Positions 44,373-54,600 of a DNA stretch of 64,000 nt are shown here, one piece after another. Each line of letters begins with the position of its first letter. The first letter of the stretch is position 1. The position numbers and the translations under genes were made by a program. The notes beneath the pieces were generated by a model. That model was given only the letters and a program-made list of their open reading frames with translations. It was not told the DNA's origin and did no database searches. Origin of the DNA: Fortiea contorta PCC 7126 (GTDB taxonomy: Bacteria > Cyanobacteriota > Cyanobacteriia > Cyanobacteriales > Nostocaceae); the NCBI RefSeq assembly GCF_000332295.1, contig NZ_KB235930.1, forward strand, positions 4,243,895 through 4,307,894, given 5' to 3'.

Positions 44373-45338
44373 CTACAAACAAAGTTTGATGATTTGAGTT
44401 TGAAGGGCGAGCTTTTCGTCTCCACCAGACTTGAGCATTAGTTCCAGTTCCAAGAGCACTTTCAAAGCCTTTTGCAGTCTGTTGGCACTAACACTCTTCA
44501 CCTCTTGGCGGATGTAGTAGAGGCGTTTGGGATTTTTCAGTTCGGCAATTTGGGCGATCGCACCATCGTCTTGACATCCAGCCGCCGCCATCAGTTTGAC
44601 TATTAACCAGGTGCGAAAGGCAGTAGTCAGGGTAGCGACAATCCTTAAAGCAGGCTCATTGCATCTGATTAAGTTTTCGACTAATTTCAACGCTTGAGAA
44701 ACATTACCCAAACGAATAGCATTAGCTAATTGCAAGCTATTGGCTGCGTTTGCTGACACCAACTCTCTCACTATATCTGCATTTATAGTTCCACTTTGAG
44801 CATAGGTTTTCAGCTTTTCTAGCTCAGTAAACGTCAGTCGCGTATTGTTGCCTGTCGATTCAACCAATAAAGAGTAAGCATCCGCAGTCAGGTTTACATC
44901 CACCTCAAGAGCCAGGGTGCGTGCCTGTTGTATGAGTGCGTTCGTCTGCCACTGTGGAATTAGGGGAAACTCTACAGCGAGTGCATATGTAAGCAATAGT
45001 TGGACTGATTTGTTTTTGGCATCTGGTTTGTTAAGACTTGTAATCAGCAAGATGTTTGTTTCTGGGATGGCAGGCAGAATCTGTTCCAATTTTACTAGGG
45101 CTGTTTTTGGGCAAACCCCCAGTAAAGAGCTGTTTGGTAGATGAACTAAACGCCCTCCACTCCCCACTGGAGGAGTCATGATGTCTGCAAACGCTTGGGC
45201 GATTGTCTCTTGAGCAGAAGGTGAGTATTTAGAATAGTTGACGCAGTTCCAATCTTGATCGAGGATATGCGATCGCAGTCTCTCAATCGCGCGATGCATT
45301 AAGAATTCATCTTCGCCCCAGTACAAATGTATTGGCAT
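44373..45338 (-). CDS. holA: DNA polymerase III delta subunit
   Basis: The 321-residue protein begins MPIHLYWGEDEFLMHRAIERL, the typical start of bacterial delta, and continues with NILLITSLNKPDAKNKSVQL and LTADAYSLLVESTGNN. The C-terminal collar region has NPKRLYYIRQEVKSVSANRL. Delta opens the beta clamp for loading. Residues 72-85 (LLGVCPKTALVK) are encoded by a TTACTRGGG-type palindrome like those at 11050-11570, so a repeat has been accepted into the gene without frame loss. Confidence 0.9.
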   Translation of the reverse strand: MPIHLYWGEDEFLMHRAIERLRSHILDQDWNCVNYSKYSPSAQETIAQAFADIMTPPVGSGGRLVHLPNSSLLGVCPKTALVKLEQILPAIPETNILLITSLNKPDAKNKSVQLLLTYALAVEFPLIPQWQTNALIQQARTLALEVDVNLTADAYSLLVESTGNNTRLTFTELEKLKTYAQSGTINADIVRELVSANAANSLQLANAIRLGNVSQALKLVENLIRCNEPALRIVATLTTAFRTWLIVKLMAAAGCQDDGAIAQIAELKNPKRLYYIRQEVKSVSANRLQKALKVLLELELMLKSGGDEKLALQTQIIKLCL

Positions 45339-45425
45339 AGCTGTGATTTGGCTATGATAGTGTTTTACCGTTGCAGTTGAGCGTCAGCGCCAAACTGTAA
45401 AATTTGTTCTCATTAGCCCAAAAAT

Positions 45426-45600
45426 ATGGATAATCAGTTATCAAAAGAAATCGCTTTAAAACATTTGGAGAAAATAGCGAATATTGATGGTGGTAGTGAA
45501 AGAGAGGATGATTTTTTTGTGGGATTTCTGAAGAGTTTGGGAGTACCAAAACCTTCAAAGATGACAGAGGTAGATGCTGAAAAATTATTAGGCAATTTGG
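45426..45600 (+). pseudogene. small gene truncated by IS copy 7
   Basis: ATG 45426 reads MDNQLSKEIALKHLEKIANI, then a charged helical stretch to KLLGNLA, where the IS begins and supplies a stop 6 codons later. It is divergent from holA. The 58 native residues show no recognised domain. The rest of the gene is not on the far side of the IS. Confidence 0.5.
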
Positions 45601-46871
45601 CTGAAGGGGAGACGAAATAAGCTACAATATAGATTCAATAAGCTTCATGGCTCTTAAACCTTGTTGATAATGCTTCCACTTATTACGATTAATTCTCATT
45701 AATTGTGTGACTAAATCAATACAGCTATCCTTGAAATGTACCCATGTTTGACCATATAAGCCGATATAAAAACTACTGTGTCTCCGTTGAGAACGACTCC
45801 TTTCTTTAATCCGAGCTATATATTTTTGGATTCCTTTGCGTTTAATAAGTTGACCATTAATTGTTGCAGAGGTGTAAGCGATCGCTATCAACAAAACTAG
45901 AGAAATAAAACGTTCACCTTGAACATTAGTGTTTTCTAAGTTATAGCCACCTGTTTTGAAATCTCTAAACATTTCTTCAATATCAAATCGCTTTTTGTAA
46001 GCAGCAATTGCTGACTCTAGGGTGTCAAAATTTGTTAAAATAAACCATGCTTCTTTGGGTGCTACTCCGTTAATTTTACGTTGCCACTTACCAGCCACAT
46101 TAAAACTGATAAAACCCTGAGTCTTTGTTACCTTAACTCCCTTGATAAAAAAAGATACTCCAGGAGTTAATCCTAAACTGCTTAACTCCATAAACATATC
46201 TTGTTTAATTTCTACAAATTCATTCTTTTTCAATCGCAAACAAAAATATACATCCTTGCTCTGAAGGTACTTTGCTAGTTTTACCGAGCAAAATTCTCTA
46301 TCCCCCAACACACAGATTTTATAATCTTTCAATATTGCTATAACTGGCGATAATATTTTCTGCTGTTCCGTGAGATTACTACTACCTAATTTGGGCAGCA
46401 AACTAAAATATATTGGTATGGCTCTTTTATCCCAAATCACGCTGACCATTAATAAGTTTATCCGACTCCAATTAGTCCTATCAATTGCTATATAAATAAT
46501 TTTTTCATTCTGGAAGTAGTTTGCTATTAGTTCTTGAATAATTGGCAACCAAACTTTTTCAATTGTGAGATTTGGTAATGATAAAAATCTTTGTATTCTT
46601 TTTCTTCTGCTTTCAAATTTAATTCCCAAAGGTAGCGCATTCGCTAATTTTTCTAAAGTTACTTCTTTGATTGACTGCAACAGATGTATCAAAATTTTTA
46701 GCAACAGATATTCTGCTAAACTCAATTGACTTTTTAAGTGCTTTTGGTACAATATAGCTAACATTATCATTAAGTAGGTCTTATTGACAAAACTAGACCT
46801 ACCTTTTTCTATCACAAAACGCTACCCATCTTATACACCAAGCTTTTTAGGCTGTTTCGTCTCCCCTCCAG
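45601..46871 (-). mobile_element. IS4-family element, copy 7, at the plasmid-like/chromosome-like boundary
   Basis: This is a complete 1,271-bp element. The flanks GCAATTTGG (left) and GCTTGATAG (right) differ. Genes to the left are replication and segregation genes, and those to the right are chromosomal in type. Confidence 0.95.
45622..46815 (-). CDS. IS4-family transposase, intact
   Basis: The 397-residue protein is identical to the reference copy at 16322-17515, on the opposite strand, with no frame defects. Confidence 0.95.
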   Translation of the reverse strand: MIEKGRSSFVNKTYLMIMLAILYQKHLKSQLSLAEYLLLKILIHLLQSIKEVTLEKLANALPLGIKFESRRKRIQRFLSLPNLTIEKVWLPIIQELIANYFQNEKIIYIAIDRTNWSRINLLMVSVIWDKRAIPIYFSLLPKLGSSNLTEQQKILSPVIAILKDYKICVLGDREFCSVKLAKYLQSKDVYFCLRLKKNEFVEIKQDMFMELSSLGLTPGVSFFIKGVKVTKTQGFISFNVAGKWQRKINGVAPKEAWFILTNFDTLESAIAAYKKRFDIEEMFRDFKTGGYNLENTNVQGERFISLVLLIAIAYTSATINGQLIKRKGIQKYIARIKERSRSQRRHSSFYIGLYGQTWVHFKDSCIDLVTQLMRINRNKWKHYQQGLRAMKLIESIL

Positions 46872-46945
46872 GCTTGATAGAGTAGATACTAAAGAATTAA
46901 GATAAGCGATCGCCTAACTCATATTTCCTCCACATACACAAAAAT

Positions 46946-47176
46946 TTACGCCACTTTTAACGGTTTTTCAGGAAAAGCGATCGCATCTGGTAAAACTTTC
47001 CCCTGCTCTTGATACCATTCAATTAAAGACTCTATAACTTCCTGTCCATGTTTGGCGGCTTCCTCATAAGTTTTACCGTGAGTGTGGAATTGTTGCCAAG
47101 GAAATTCCGGTAAGTGAACTAAATAGCAGTTGTCCTCATCAGACCATTGAATAACCATACTATAGCGATAGTTCAT
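46946..47176 (-). CDS. HicB-like antitoxin-type protein
   Basis: The 76-residue protein begins at ATG 47176 after GAGGAGGAAGA. It reads MNYRYSMVIQWSDEDNCYLV, then HLPEFPWQQFHTHGKTYEEA, the usual partial-RNase-H-fold HicB pattern. No HicA toxin gene is seen alongside. Upstream in-frame codons to 47263 probably are leader. Stand-alone HicB-like proteins are frequent in cyanobacteria. Confidence 0.75.
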   Translation of the reverse strand: MNYRYSMVIQWSDEDNCYLVHLPEFPWQQFHTHGKTYEEAAKHGQEVIESLIEWYQEQGKVLPDAIAFPEKPLKVA

Positions 47177-47355
47177 TCTTCCTCCTCTATTTTTCCTAGT
47201 TGCTTCAAAAACTGGTATTTCTGAACAATGTACACATAGTTTTGCATCTCTAGTTGTCGTCACTAGAAGAATTACTAGGCGAGAAATCAGGATATTTCAC
47301 CATTCCTGAATAACTTCGATAAAATCACTATGGTGCTAATTAAACTCTCAGCCTG

Positions 47356-49974
47356 ATGAAAAACGATCGCCCCCCATCCACTTTTCACCGTCCTGAACTC
47401 CTCGCTCCTGCTGGTCACTGGGACTGTGCGAAGGCGGCGGTAGAAAATGGCGCAGACGCGATATACTTCGGCTTGGATAAGTTCAACGCCAGAATGCGGG
47501 CAGAAAATTTCACTGAAGCAGATTTACCCAAGTTAATGTCATTTCTCCATCTACGGGGAGTGAAGGGGTATGTCACCTTGAATACACTCATCTTTCCCCA
47601 AGAATTGAGAGCAGCAGAACAATATCTGCGTTCAATTATCGCCGCTGGGGTAGATGCAGTAATTGTGCAGGATGTGGGTATCTGTCGTCTCATTCGTCAC
47701 ATCTCTCCTAATTTTCCTATCCATGCTTCCACCCAAATGACCATCACCAGCGTGGCTGGGGTAGAATTTGCTAAATCCCTCGGCTGTCAATTGGTGGTGT
47801 TAGCGCGGGAATGTTCTCTCAAAGAAATCAAGAAAATTCAACAAAATACGGCGCTACCTTTAGAAGTATTCGTTCACGGTGCTTTGTGCGTAGCTTATTC
47901 TGGTCAGTGTTTAACGAGTGAAGCTTTAGGTGGGCGTTCGGCTAACAGAGGCGAATGTGCTCAAGCTTGCCGAATGCCCTACGAGTTAATCGCAGATAAC
48001 AAGATTGTAGATTTAAAAGAACGCAGATATTTACTCAGTCCCCAAGACCTTGCAGGGCTGGAAGTTTTGCCAGATTTGGTCAAGTCTGGCGTCACCAGTT
48101 TGAAAATTGAAGGTCGTTTGAAATCGCCAGAATATGTAGCCAATGTCACCCGTGTTTATCGCCAAGCTTTAGACCGGGTAATGGCAGAATTAGTCAAAAA
48201 CCCAAACAATTCTCTCCCCACCCCCCCATACTTCGGCTCCGCTACCTCGGCTGCGCTCGGCACAAGTCAGTACAAGCCTCCCCATCTCCCCACCCCATCG
48301 CAAGAACGCTACAACCTAGAGATGGCCTTTTCTCGCGGTATCTCCACAGGCTGGTTTCAGGGAATTAATAATCAAGAATTAGTCCACGCTCGTTTCGGCA
48401 AAAAACGCGGGGTTTATTTAGGGGAAGTTACCCGTATTCGCAATGAACAAGTGAGCCTCATTTTAGAAGCGCCTGTTAAAGCCGGCGATGGTGTGGTGTT
48501 TGATTGCGGTCATCCAGAAGCGAAGGAAGAAGGCGGTAGAGTTTATGCAGTCATGCACAAAGGCCAGGAAACATTATTAACCTTTGGTCGAGATGACTTA
48601 AACTGGCGACGATTGCATGTAGGCGATCGCATTTGGAAAACTTCTGATCCAGAATTAGATAAGCAACTACGTCAGAGTTTTGCAGGCGAAACTCCCCAAT
48701 TTCAGCGCCCCATACACTTAGAAGTTTATGGCGAAATTGGTCAGCCATTAATTGCGATCGCCCGCGATGAAATTGGTAACATTGTCCAAGTTGAATCTCT
48801 CATGTGTCTGGAAGCAGCCCACACTAAACCCTTGTCTCCAGAACGTTTGCAAGAACAATTTGGGCGCCTTGGAAATACCCCCTTCCACTTGGGTAACTTC
48901 ATCAATCACGTCAGCGGCGCTGTTATGTTACCCGTGAGTGAATTAAACCGGATGCGGCGAGAAATTGTCACTGAGTTAGAAGCCTTACGCACTCAACCCC
49001 AACGCTGGCAACTCAATTCTACAGCCTCATTACAAAATCTACTCCCCCCATCACCCCATCACCCCATCACCCCATCATCCCCCTCACTCATCGTCCTCGT
49101 CCGCAACCTCAAACAACTGCAAACCGCACTGCAAAGCGGGGTTGAGACACTCTACTGCGAATTTGAAGACCCCCGCAGCTATCAAGCAGCAGTGAAAATA
49201 GTACGCGAGTGGGGAGATGGGGAGATGGGGAGATGGGGAGGTGGGGAGGTGGAGACAAGGCGAATTCCCAACATATGGGTCGCACCACCCCGAATCACCA
49301 AACCTGGGGAAAACTGGATTTTAAAACAAGTGCGTGCGTGTGAAGCCGATGGTTATTTAGTGCGGAACTACGATCAGCTAGAATTTTTTCAGAGCGATCG
49401 CTGTATCGGCGATTTCTCACTCAATATTGCCAATCCCCTTACAGCCGACTACTTTCACCACCGTTACGGCTTAGAAAGACTGACCGCATCTTACGACCTA
49501 AATGTCAACCAATTAGAAGACCTACTGAAAACCAGCCCGCCCCAGTGGTTTGAAGTCACCATCCATCAACACATGCCCATGTTCCACATGGAGCACTGCG
49601 TCTTTTGTGCCTTCCTCTCAACAGGAACAGATTACACCAACTGCGGACGACCTTGCGAACAACACGAAGTCAAATTAAAAGACCGCGTAGGTAGCGAACA
49701 CATCCTCAAAGCCGACGTCGGCTGTCGCAACACAGTATTTAACAGCACTGCCCAAACCGGAGCCGAATACGTACAGCGCCTCATAACCTTGGGATTACAG
49801 CACTTCCGCATCGAGTTCGTCAATGAAACCCCAGAGCAAGTGAGTAAAACAATACATTGTTATCAACAACTCCTGCAAGGTGAAATCACAGGTTCCCAAC
49901 TGTGGCGCGAGTTAAAACTGCAAAATCAACTAGGCGTAACCCGCGGCCCAATGGGAGTATCTACACAGCGCTAG
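47356..49974 (+). CDS. U32-family peptidase-like protein
   Basis: The 872-residue protein starts at ATG 47356. The U32 core begins RPELLAPAGHWDCAKAAVEN and continues through FVHGALCVAYSGQCLTSEAL and RSANRGECAQACRMPYE, the signature region of the family, whose bacterial members act in tRNA hydroxylation (TrhP-type) or collagen degradation. A C-terminal DUF3656-like part follows (HMPMFHMEHCVFCAF). Two low-complexity insertions (PSPHHPITPSSPS near 570 and a Gly/Trp/Glu run near 625) come from microsatellite DNA expanded in frame. The gene lies alone on its strand. Confidence 0.88.
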   Translation: MKNDRPPSTFHRPELLAPAGHWDCAKAAVENGADAIYFGLDKFNARMRAENFTEADLPKLMSFLHLRGVKGYVTLNTLIFPQELRAAEQYLRSIIAAGVDAVIVQDVGICRLIRHISPNFPIHASTQMTITSVAGVEFAKSLGCQLVVLARECSLKEIKKIQQNTALPLEVFVHGALCVAYSGQCLTSEALGGRSANRGECAQACRMPYELIADNKIVDLKERRYLLSPQDLAGLEVLPDLVKSGVTSLKIEGRLKSPEYVANVTRVYRQALDRVMAELVKNPNNSLPTPPYFGSATSAALGTSQYKPPHLPTPSQERYNLEMAFSRGISTGWFQGINNQELVHARFGKKRGVYLGEVTRIRNEQVSLILEAPVKAGDGVVFDCGHPEAKEEGGRVYAVMHKGQETLLTFGRDDLNWRRLHVGDRIWKTSDPELDKQLRQSFAGETPQFQRPIHLEVYGEIGQPLIAIARDEIGNIVQVESLMCLEAAHTKPLSPERLQEQFGRLGNTPFHLGNFINHVSGAVMLPVSELNRMRREIVTELEALRTQPQRWQLNSTASLQNLLPPSPHHPITPSSPSLIVLVRNLKQLQTALQSGVETLYCEFEDPRSYQAAVKIVREWGDGEMGRWGGGEVETRRIPNIWVAPPRITKPGENWILKQVRACEADGYLVRNYDQLEFFQSDRCIGDFSLNIANPLTADYFHHRYGLERLTASYDLNVNQLEDLLKTSPPQWFEVTIHQHMPMFHMEHCVFCAFLSTGTDYTNCGRPCEQHEVKLKDRVGSEHILKADVGCRNTVFNSTAQTGAEYVQRLITLGLQHFRIEFVNETPEQVSKTIHCYQQLLQGEITGSQLWRELKLQNQLGVTRGPMGVSTQR

Positions 49975-49987
49975 TAGCTAATTTGGC

Positions 49988-50087
49988 GGCGTTGCTGAAT
50001 CGAGATATAAAAGCCAAAAATTTCACTCTCAAACTCTTGCTCTCCGCGCCTCTGCGCCTCCGCGTGAGACGAATTTTCAGCAACGCC
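49988..50087. repeat. dispersed inverted repeat between U32 and Uma2 genes
   Basis: GGCGTTGCTGAA at 49988-49999 pairs with TTCAGCAACGCC at 50076-50087, enclosing the run GCGCCTCTGCGCCTCCGCG. It covers the convergent gene ends and overlaps the last codons of the Uma2 gene. Such repeats are common between cyanobacterial genes and can act as bidirectional terminators. Confidence 0.6.
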
Positions 50088-50688
50088 CAGCTAGAAAAAT
50101 CTGTTCAGCAGTCAAATTCAATTCCGGGAAAGTAGGTGATATGATGCGATCGCCACCTTGAAACAGGTTAACTTGATACTCATCGTCTACTAAATAGTAG
50201 ATAGAAATAGTAGGTTGTTTGGGATTACCTATGTACCGCCTACCACCCAAAGCTAAATAATCTACAATCCAATATTCAGGAACACCGAAAGTTTCATAGT
50301 CAACTAACTTTGACGCATAATCATCCCGCCAATTAGTGCTGACTACCTCAATAACCAAAGGAACAGATGCAGCTTGAGTCACCGTTGAGGACTTTTTCCA
50401 CATTGGTTCTGATGAAAGAAGTTGTTGATTTATCACTACCACATCAGGTGAATAACCAGAATCTTTGTCAGGAATCTTAACTAAAGCTTGCTTGGGTATG
50501 ATGTAGGGAAGTTTTAATCGTTTAAACTCAAAAGTTACTTCACCAGCCAAAAAACCATTAATCTCTTGATGATCTCCTACTGGCTGCATTTCAATAATTA
50601 TGCGATCGTGTAGTTCATAGCGTCCGCAGTCTGGCTTGCAATCCAGGAATTCTGCAAAAGTTACGGTTTTTGGTAAAGCTTGAAACAT
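50077..50688 (-). CDS. Uma2-family (PD-(D/E)XK) endonuclease-like protein
   Basis: The 203-residue protein starts at ATG 50688 with GGAG upstream. It shows the Uma2/DUF820 layout: FLDCKPDCGRYELHDRIIIE, SGYSPDVVVINQ, VPLVIEVVSTNWRDDY with the active-site E and K region, and GVPEYWIVDYLALGGR. These nuclease-fold proteins are abundant in cyanobacteria and of uncertain role. It follows the HigA-like gene by about 20 bp. Confidence 0.85.
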   Translation of the reverse strand: MFQALPKTVTFAEFLDCKPDCGRYELHDRIIIEMQPVGDHQEINGFLAGEVTFEFKRLKLPYIIPKQALVKIPDKDSGYSPDVVVINQQLLSSEPMWKKSSTVTQAASVPLVIEVVSTNWRDDYASKLVDYETFGVPEYWIVDYLALGGRRYIGNPKQPTISIYYLVDDEYQVNLFQGGDRIISPTFPELNLTAEQIFLAGRC

Positions 50689-50710
50689 CAGATTTGCTCC
50701 TGAGTCTAGT

Positions 50711-51019
50711 TCAAAGTTTAGCACCCGTGGTAAGTGTAGATATCTGATCGTAAACTTCTACATTCTCTTCCAACGCTAGACGTAAATCGTATTGTGTTTG
50801 TAAATTCAACCAAAACTGAGCGCTATTACCAAAATAGCGAGATAAACGCAAAGCCGTATCTGCTGTAATACTGCGTTTTCCAGATATAATTTCACTAATT
50901 CGTGTCTGAGCCACACCTATATCTTTGCTCAATCGATAAGAGGTGATATTTAGTGGCTCTAAAAATTCTAGTTGTAAGATTTCCCCAGGATGGATATTGG
51001 GTAGACGGTTGTCGTTCAT
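50711..51019 (-). CDS. HigA/VapI-type antitoxin
   Basis: The 102-residue HTH protein reads LPNIHPGEILQLEFLEPLNI, then VAQTRISEIISGKRSITADT and FGNSAQFWLNLQTQYDLRLA, the characteristic HigA pattern. The partner toxin HigB, normally immediately upstream, is absent from 51020-51640. The gene is thus an orphan, possibly retained as a regulator. Confidence 0.85.
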   Translation of the reverse strand: MNDNRLPNIHPGEILQLEFLEPLNITSYRLSKDIGVAQTRISEIISGKRSITADTALRLSRYFGNSAQFWLNLQTQYDLRLALEENVEVYDQISTLTTGAKL

Positions 51020-51233
51020 AATTATTGACCTGCATCAGTGGTAATCTACTATTTCAACTAGATAAAAGGCATCCGCAGAATTTGAAGAAATTTTGTATCT
51101 ATTTTGGTAACAGCAGATGATATTTGTAGGGTGTGTGACGCCACGACAAAACTCTGTACGTAGATTCAAGACAGATAGCGTCACGCACCATTATTTGACT
51201 GTGACACAAGCGTAAGTCCTAATATCAAGACGC

Positions 51234-51421
51234 AAGTCGCTACAAGCTGCGCGAAACACGAAAACGTTGTAGCATAAACTGCTACAGGGAAGACGGAAGT
51301 CGCTACAGGCTGCGCGAAACACGGAAACGTCTAAGCGGAAGCCGCTACAGGGAAAGCAAAAGCTGCTACAGGCTGCGCGAAACACGGAAACGTCGTGACG
51401 GAAGCCGCTACAGGGAAGACA
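51234..51421. repeat. three imperfect tandem units of about 64 bp
   Basis: Each unit contains GCTACAGGCTGCGCGAAACA, CGGAAACGTC and GGAAGCCGCTACAGGGAA. The first unit is the most diverged. They fill the space upstream of the TPR-CHAT gene; no open frame of note is seen in 51020-51643. Confidence 0.8.
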
Positions 51422-51643
51422 TAAACAGTTCCATAAACGCTAATGAGAATATCCGCCTCTACACAACGATAAAACAAGGAATCCGGAGGATTTGAAGAAA
51501 TTTTGTATCTATTTCTGTAACAGTGTTAGTTGATTGCAGATGAACGTTATAAACTCATCCTTGGAATCACAAAAAGATTCCTGAAAAATTTCCGACCACA
51601 AATAATTCAACCCAAGTAACTTGTAGGTTATTGAGGCTTCAGC

Positions 51644-54600
51644 ATGAACAAAATCACTAAGTTTCAGCACCATTTGTGCTGCTCATTTTCTCGTGTTTCT
51701 CGATATGGTTTAACTGGATTAATGGTTGTGATTTTGTTATCTGATGCAGTGGGTGCAAAGGTAGGTAATTTACAGAATTATTCACCAAAGATATCGCCAG
51801 AAATTTTATTAGATAAATATCGAGATAATTTACCATCTTTAGCAGATGGGGACGAGCAAGTATTACTGAGAAGCTATCAGAATCAGCAGCAAATATATAT
51901 CGCACAGCAGCCAGCGTCTAGCCCGTCGATTCCCTTGAATGCAGAGCAGCAAAAGTTGTATCAACAGGGTGTAAAGCTAGTTCAAGAAGCAGAAGAGTTA
52001 GAGAAGAAAGAGACTAGAGAAGCATCTGAACAGGCGATAAATAAATATCAGCAAGCTTTGAAAATTGCCCAGAAACTAGGACTGAGAGAAGAGGAAGTTA
52101 ATATATTAGCCTATATTGCTAATTTATATAATTTTATTGATGACTACAAAACCACCATAGAGTATCTGCAACAAGCATTAAAAATCTCACGCGAACTAAA
52201 AAAACCACTGATTGAAGCAACTTTACTGGCTTCTATTGGCATTAATTACAATAACATAAACGAGCCAAAAGAAGGACTTACCTACTTAGAAAAAGCCAAG
52301 TCAATATTTTTAGCAAACCAAGAAAATCGTGGTTTAGCTAGCACTTTTAACAGTATTGCTACTATTCACATGAGACTAGGTGATACTAAAAAAGCTTTAA
52401 ATTATCGAAATGAAGCATTAAAACTCTATCGTGAACCGTTAAAAGATTTGGCAGGAGAAGCCTATACTCTTTGGCGTATAGCTGCGATTTATTCATTATC
52501 AAGTGAACCTAAAACAGCTCTTGATTATTACGAACAAGCTTTGAAAATTCAGCGTCAAAGAAATGATTTTAAAGCAGAAGTAGAAATTATTTGTGACATT
52601 GCTGCTCTTCAAGATAAATTGGGTAATGCAAAAAATGCAGTGGAATCTTTAAAAGAAGCATTAAAACTACAACAACAGGCAGGTTTTAATTTATCAGATC
52701 AAGCTAACACGATTGCTGATATAGGGGAAATTTATGCTGGACAAGCAGATTATCGAACAGCAATTGATTACTATCAACAAGCAGGAAAACTTTTTCAGCA
52801 AGCGGGAAACACCCGGATGCTATCTAGGACTTTCGTGATGATTGCTAATGTTCACAGAAATTTTTCAGGTAATTATGAAAAAGCACTGGAATTTGTAGAC
52901 AAGGCGCTAGAGCTTCAAATTGATGATAAAGATAACTACGCATTTACTCTAGGACAAAAAGCTGATATCTATTTATCACAGGCTAATTATCAAAAGGCAC
53001 TGGATGAATATAATAAAGCTTTAGAACTTCAACGTTCTATACCAAATTCTAGGGAAGAAGCTCGTATACTTCGTGATATTGCATATGTTTATAGAAATTT
53101 AGGAGATTATAAGTTAAGTCTTGAAACTTACAACAAAGCACTAGATATTTATAAGCTTACACCCAATAAAACGGCAGAAATTAGAACCTTAAACTCTATC
53201 GCCAGCCTTTACGAATGGCAAGACAAGTACAATGAAGCACTTCAATATTATCAAAAAGTTCTATCTTTATTAAACAAAGATGATTATCAATCTGAAATCC
53301 AAGTAATTTGGGGTATGACGGAAACATACACATCATTAAAGGATTATCCCAAAGCATTAGAACTAGCTAATCGTGCATTAAAATTATCTAAAGAAAACTC
53401 TTATTATGAGGAATTTTCTGTTTATGCATTAGCAACAGTATATCGTGCAAAAGGGGATTATCAAAAGTCATTAGATATATCTCATGACCTTTTAGCGCAT
53501 TATCGCAAAGCCAGATTGCGTATTCGAGAAGCTCAAATGTTAGGTGACATGAGCGTAACTTATGAACTACAAAAAAATTACCAACAAGCAATAAATATTC
53601 TTAATGAAGAATTGAAAATACGGCGAGAGTTAAAAGAAAGCAAAGCAGAAGCAAATGCACTGTATGGGATTGCTGTAAATCAACGCAAACTAGAAAACCT
53701 AGAAGCCGCACTTCCTAACATCAAAGCCGCAATCAACATCGTCGAAAACATCCGCGGTAACGTCCAAAGCGACGAACTACGTACCTCATACTTCGCCACA
53801 GTGCAGAATTACTACAAATTCTACATCGACTTATTGATGCAACTGCACAAAAAAGACCCATCAAAAGCATACAACGCCCAAGCACTACACATCAGCGAAC
53901 GTTCCCGCGCCAGGGTATTAGTCGAACTGTTAAAAGCAGGTAACGTCAATCTTCGTAGAGATGTTGAACCACAACTATTAGCAGAAGAAAGCCGTTTACA
54001 AATTAAACTCAAAGTCAAAGAAACCCTTTTATCCAACTTATTAAGTCAAAAAGGCTCATCAACTCAACTCATCAACAAAACCAACCAAGAAATCACTAAT
54101 ATTCTCCAAGAATCACAAAACCTCACCGCCAAAATCCGCGCCAAAAATCCAGAACGTGCAGAATTAACCAACCCACAAGACATCCTCCAATTACCAGGAA
54201 TTCAACAGCAACTAGATAAAGATACCATCCTGTTGCAATATTCCTTGGGTAAAGAACGCAGCTATTTATGGGTAGTCACTCCTAATTCTCTAGAAAGTTA
54301 CGAACTTCCTGGACAAGAAGAAATAGTGAAAGTTGCGAAGCAATTTAACAATTTTGTCAAGGAACCACTCATTGAGAACCCAAAACCAGCAGATATCGCC
54401 GAAGCTATTGCAAATACAGAAAAAGCTGCAGACGAATTGAGTCAAATTATTCTGAAACCTGTAGCAGGGAAATTAGGAAATAAACGTTTAGTTATCGTTG
54501 CAGATGGAATTCTCCATCAAGTATCATTCGCCGCTTTAAATGAACCGATAAAATCACCAACTAATAATGAATATCAACCCTTGGTTGTAAACCATGAAAT

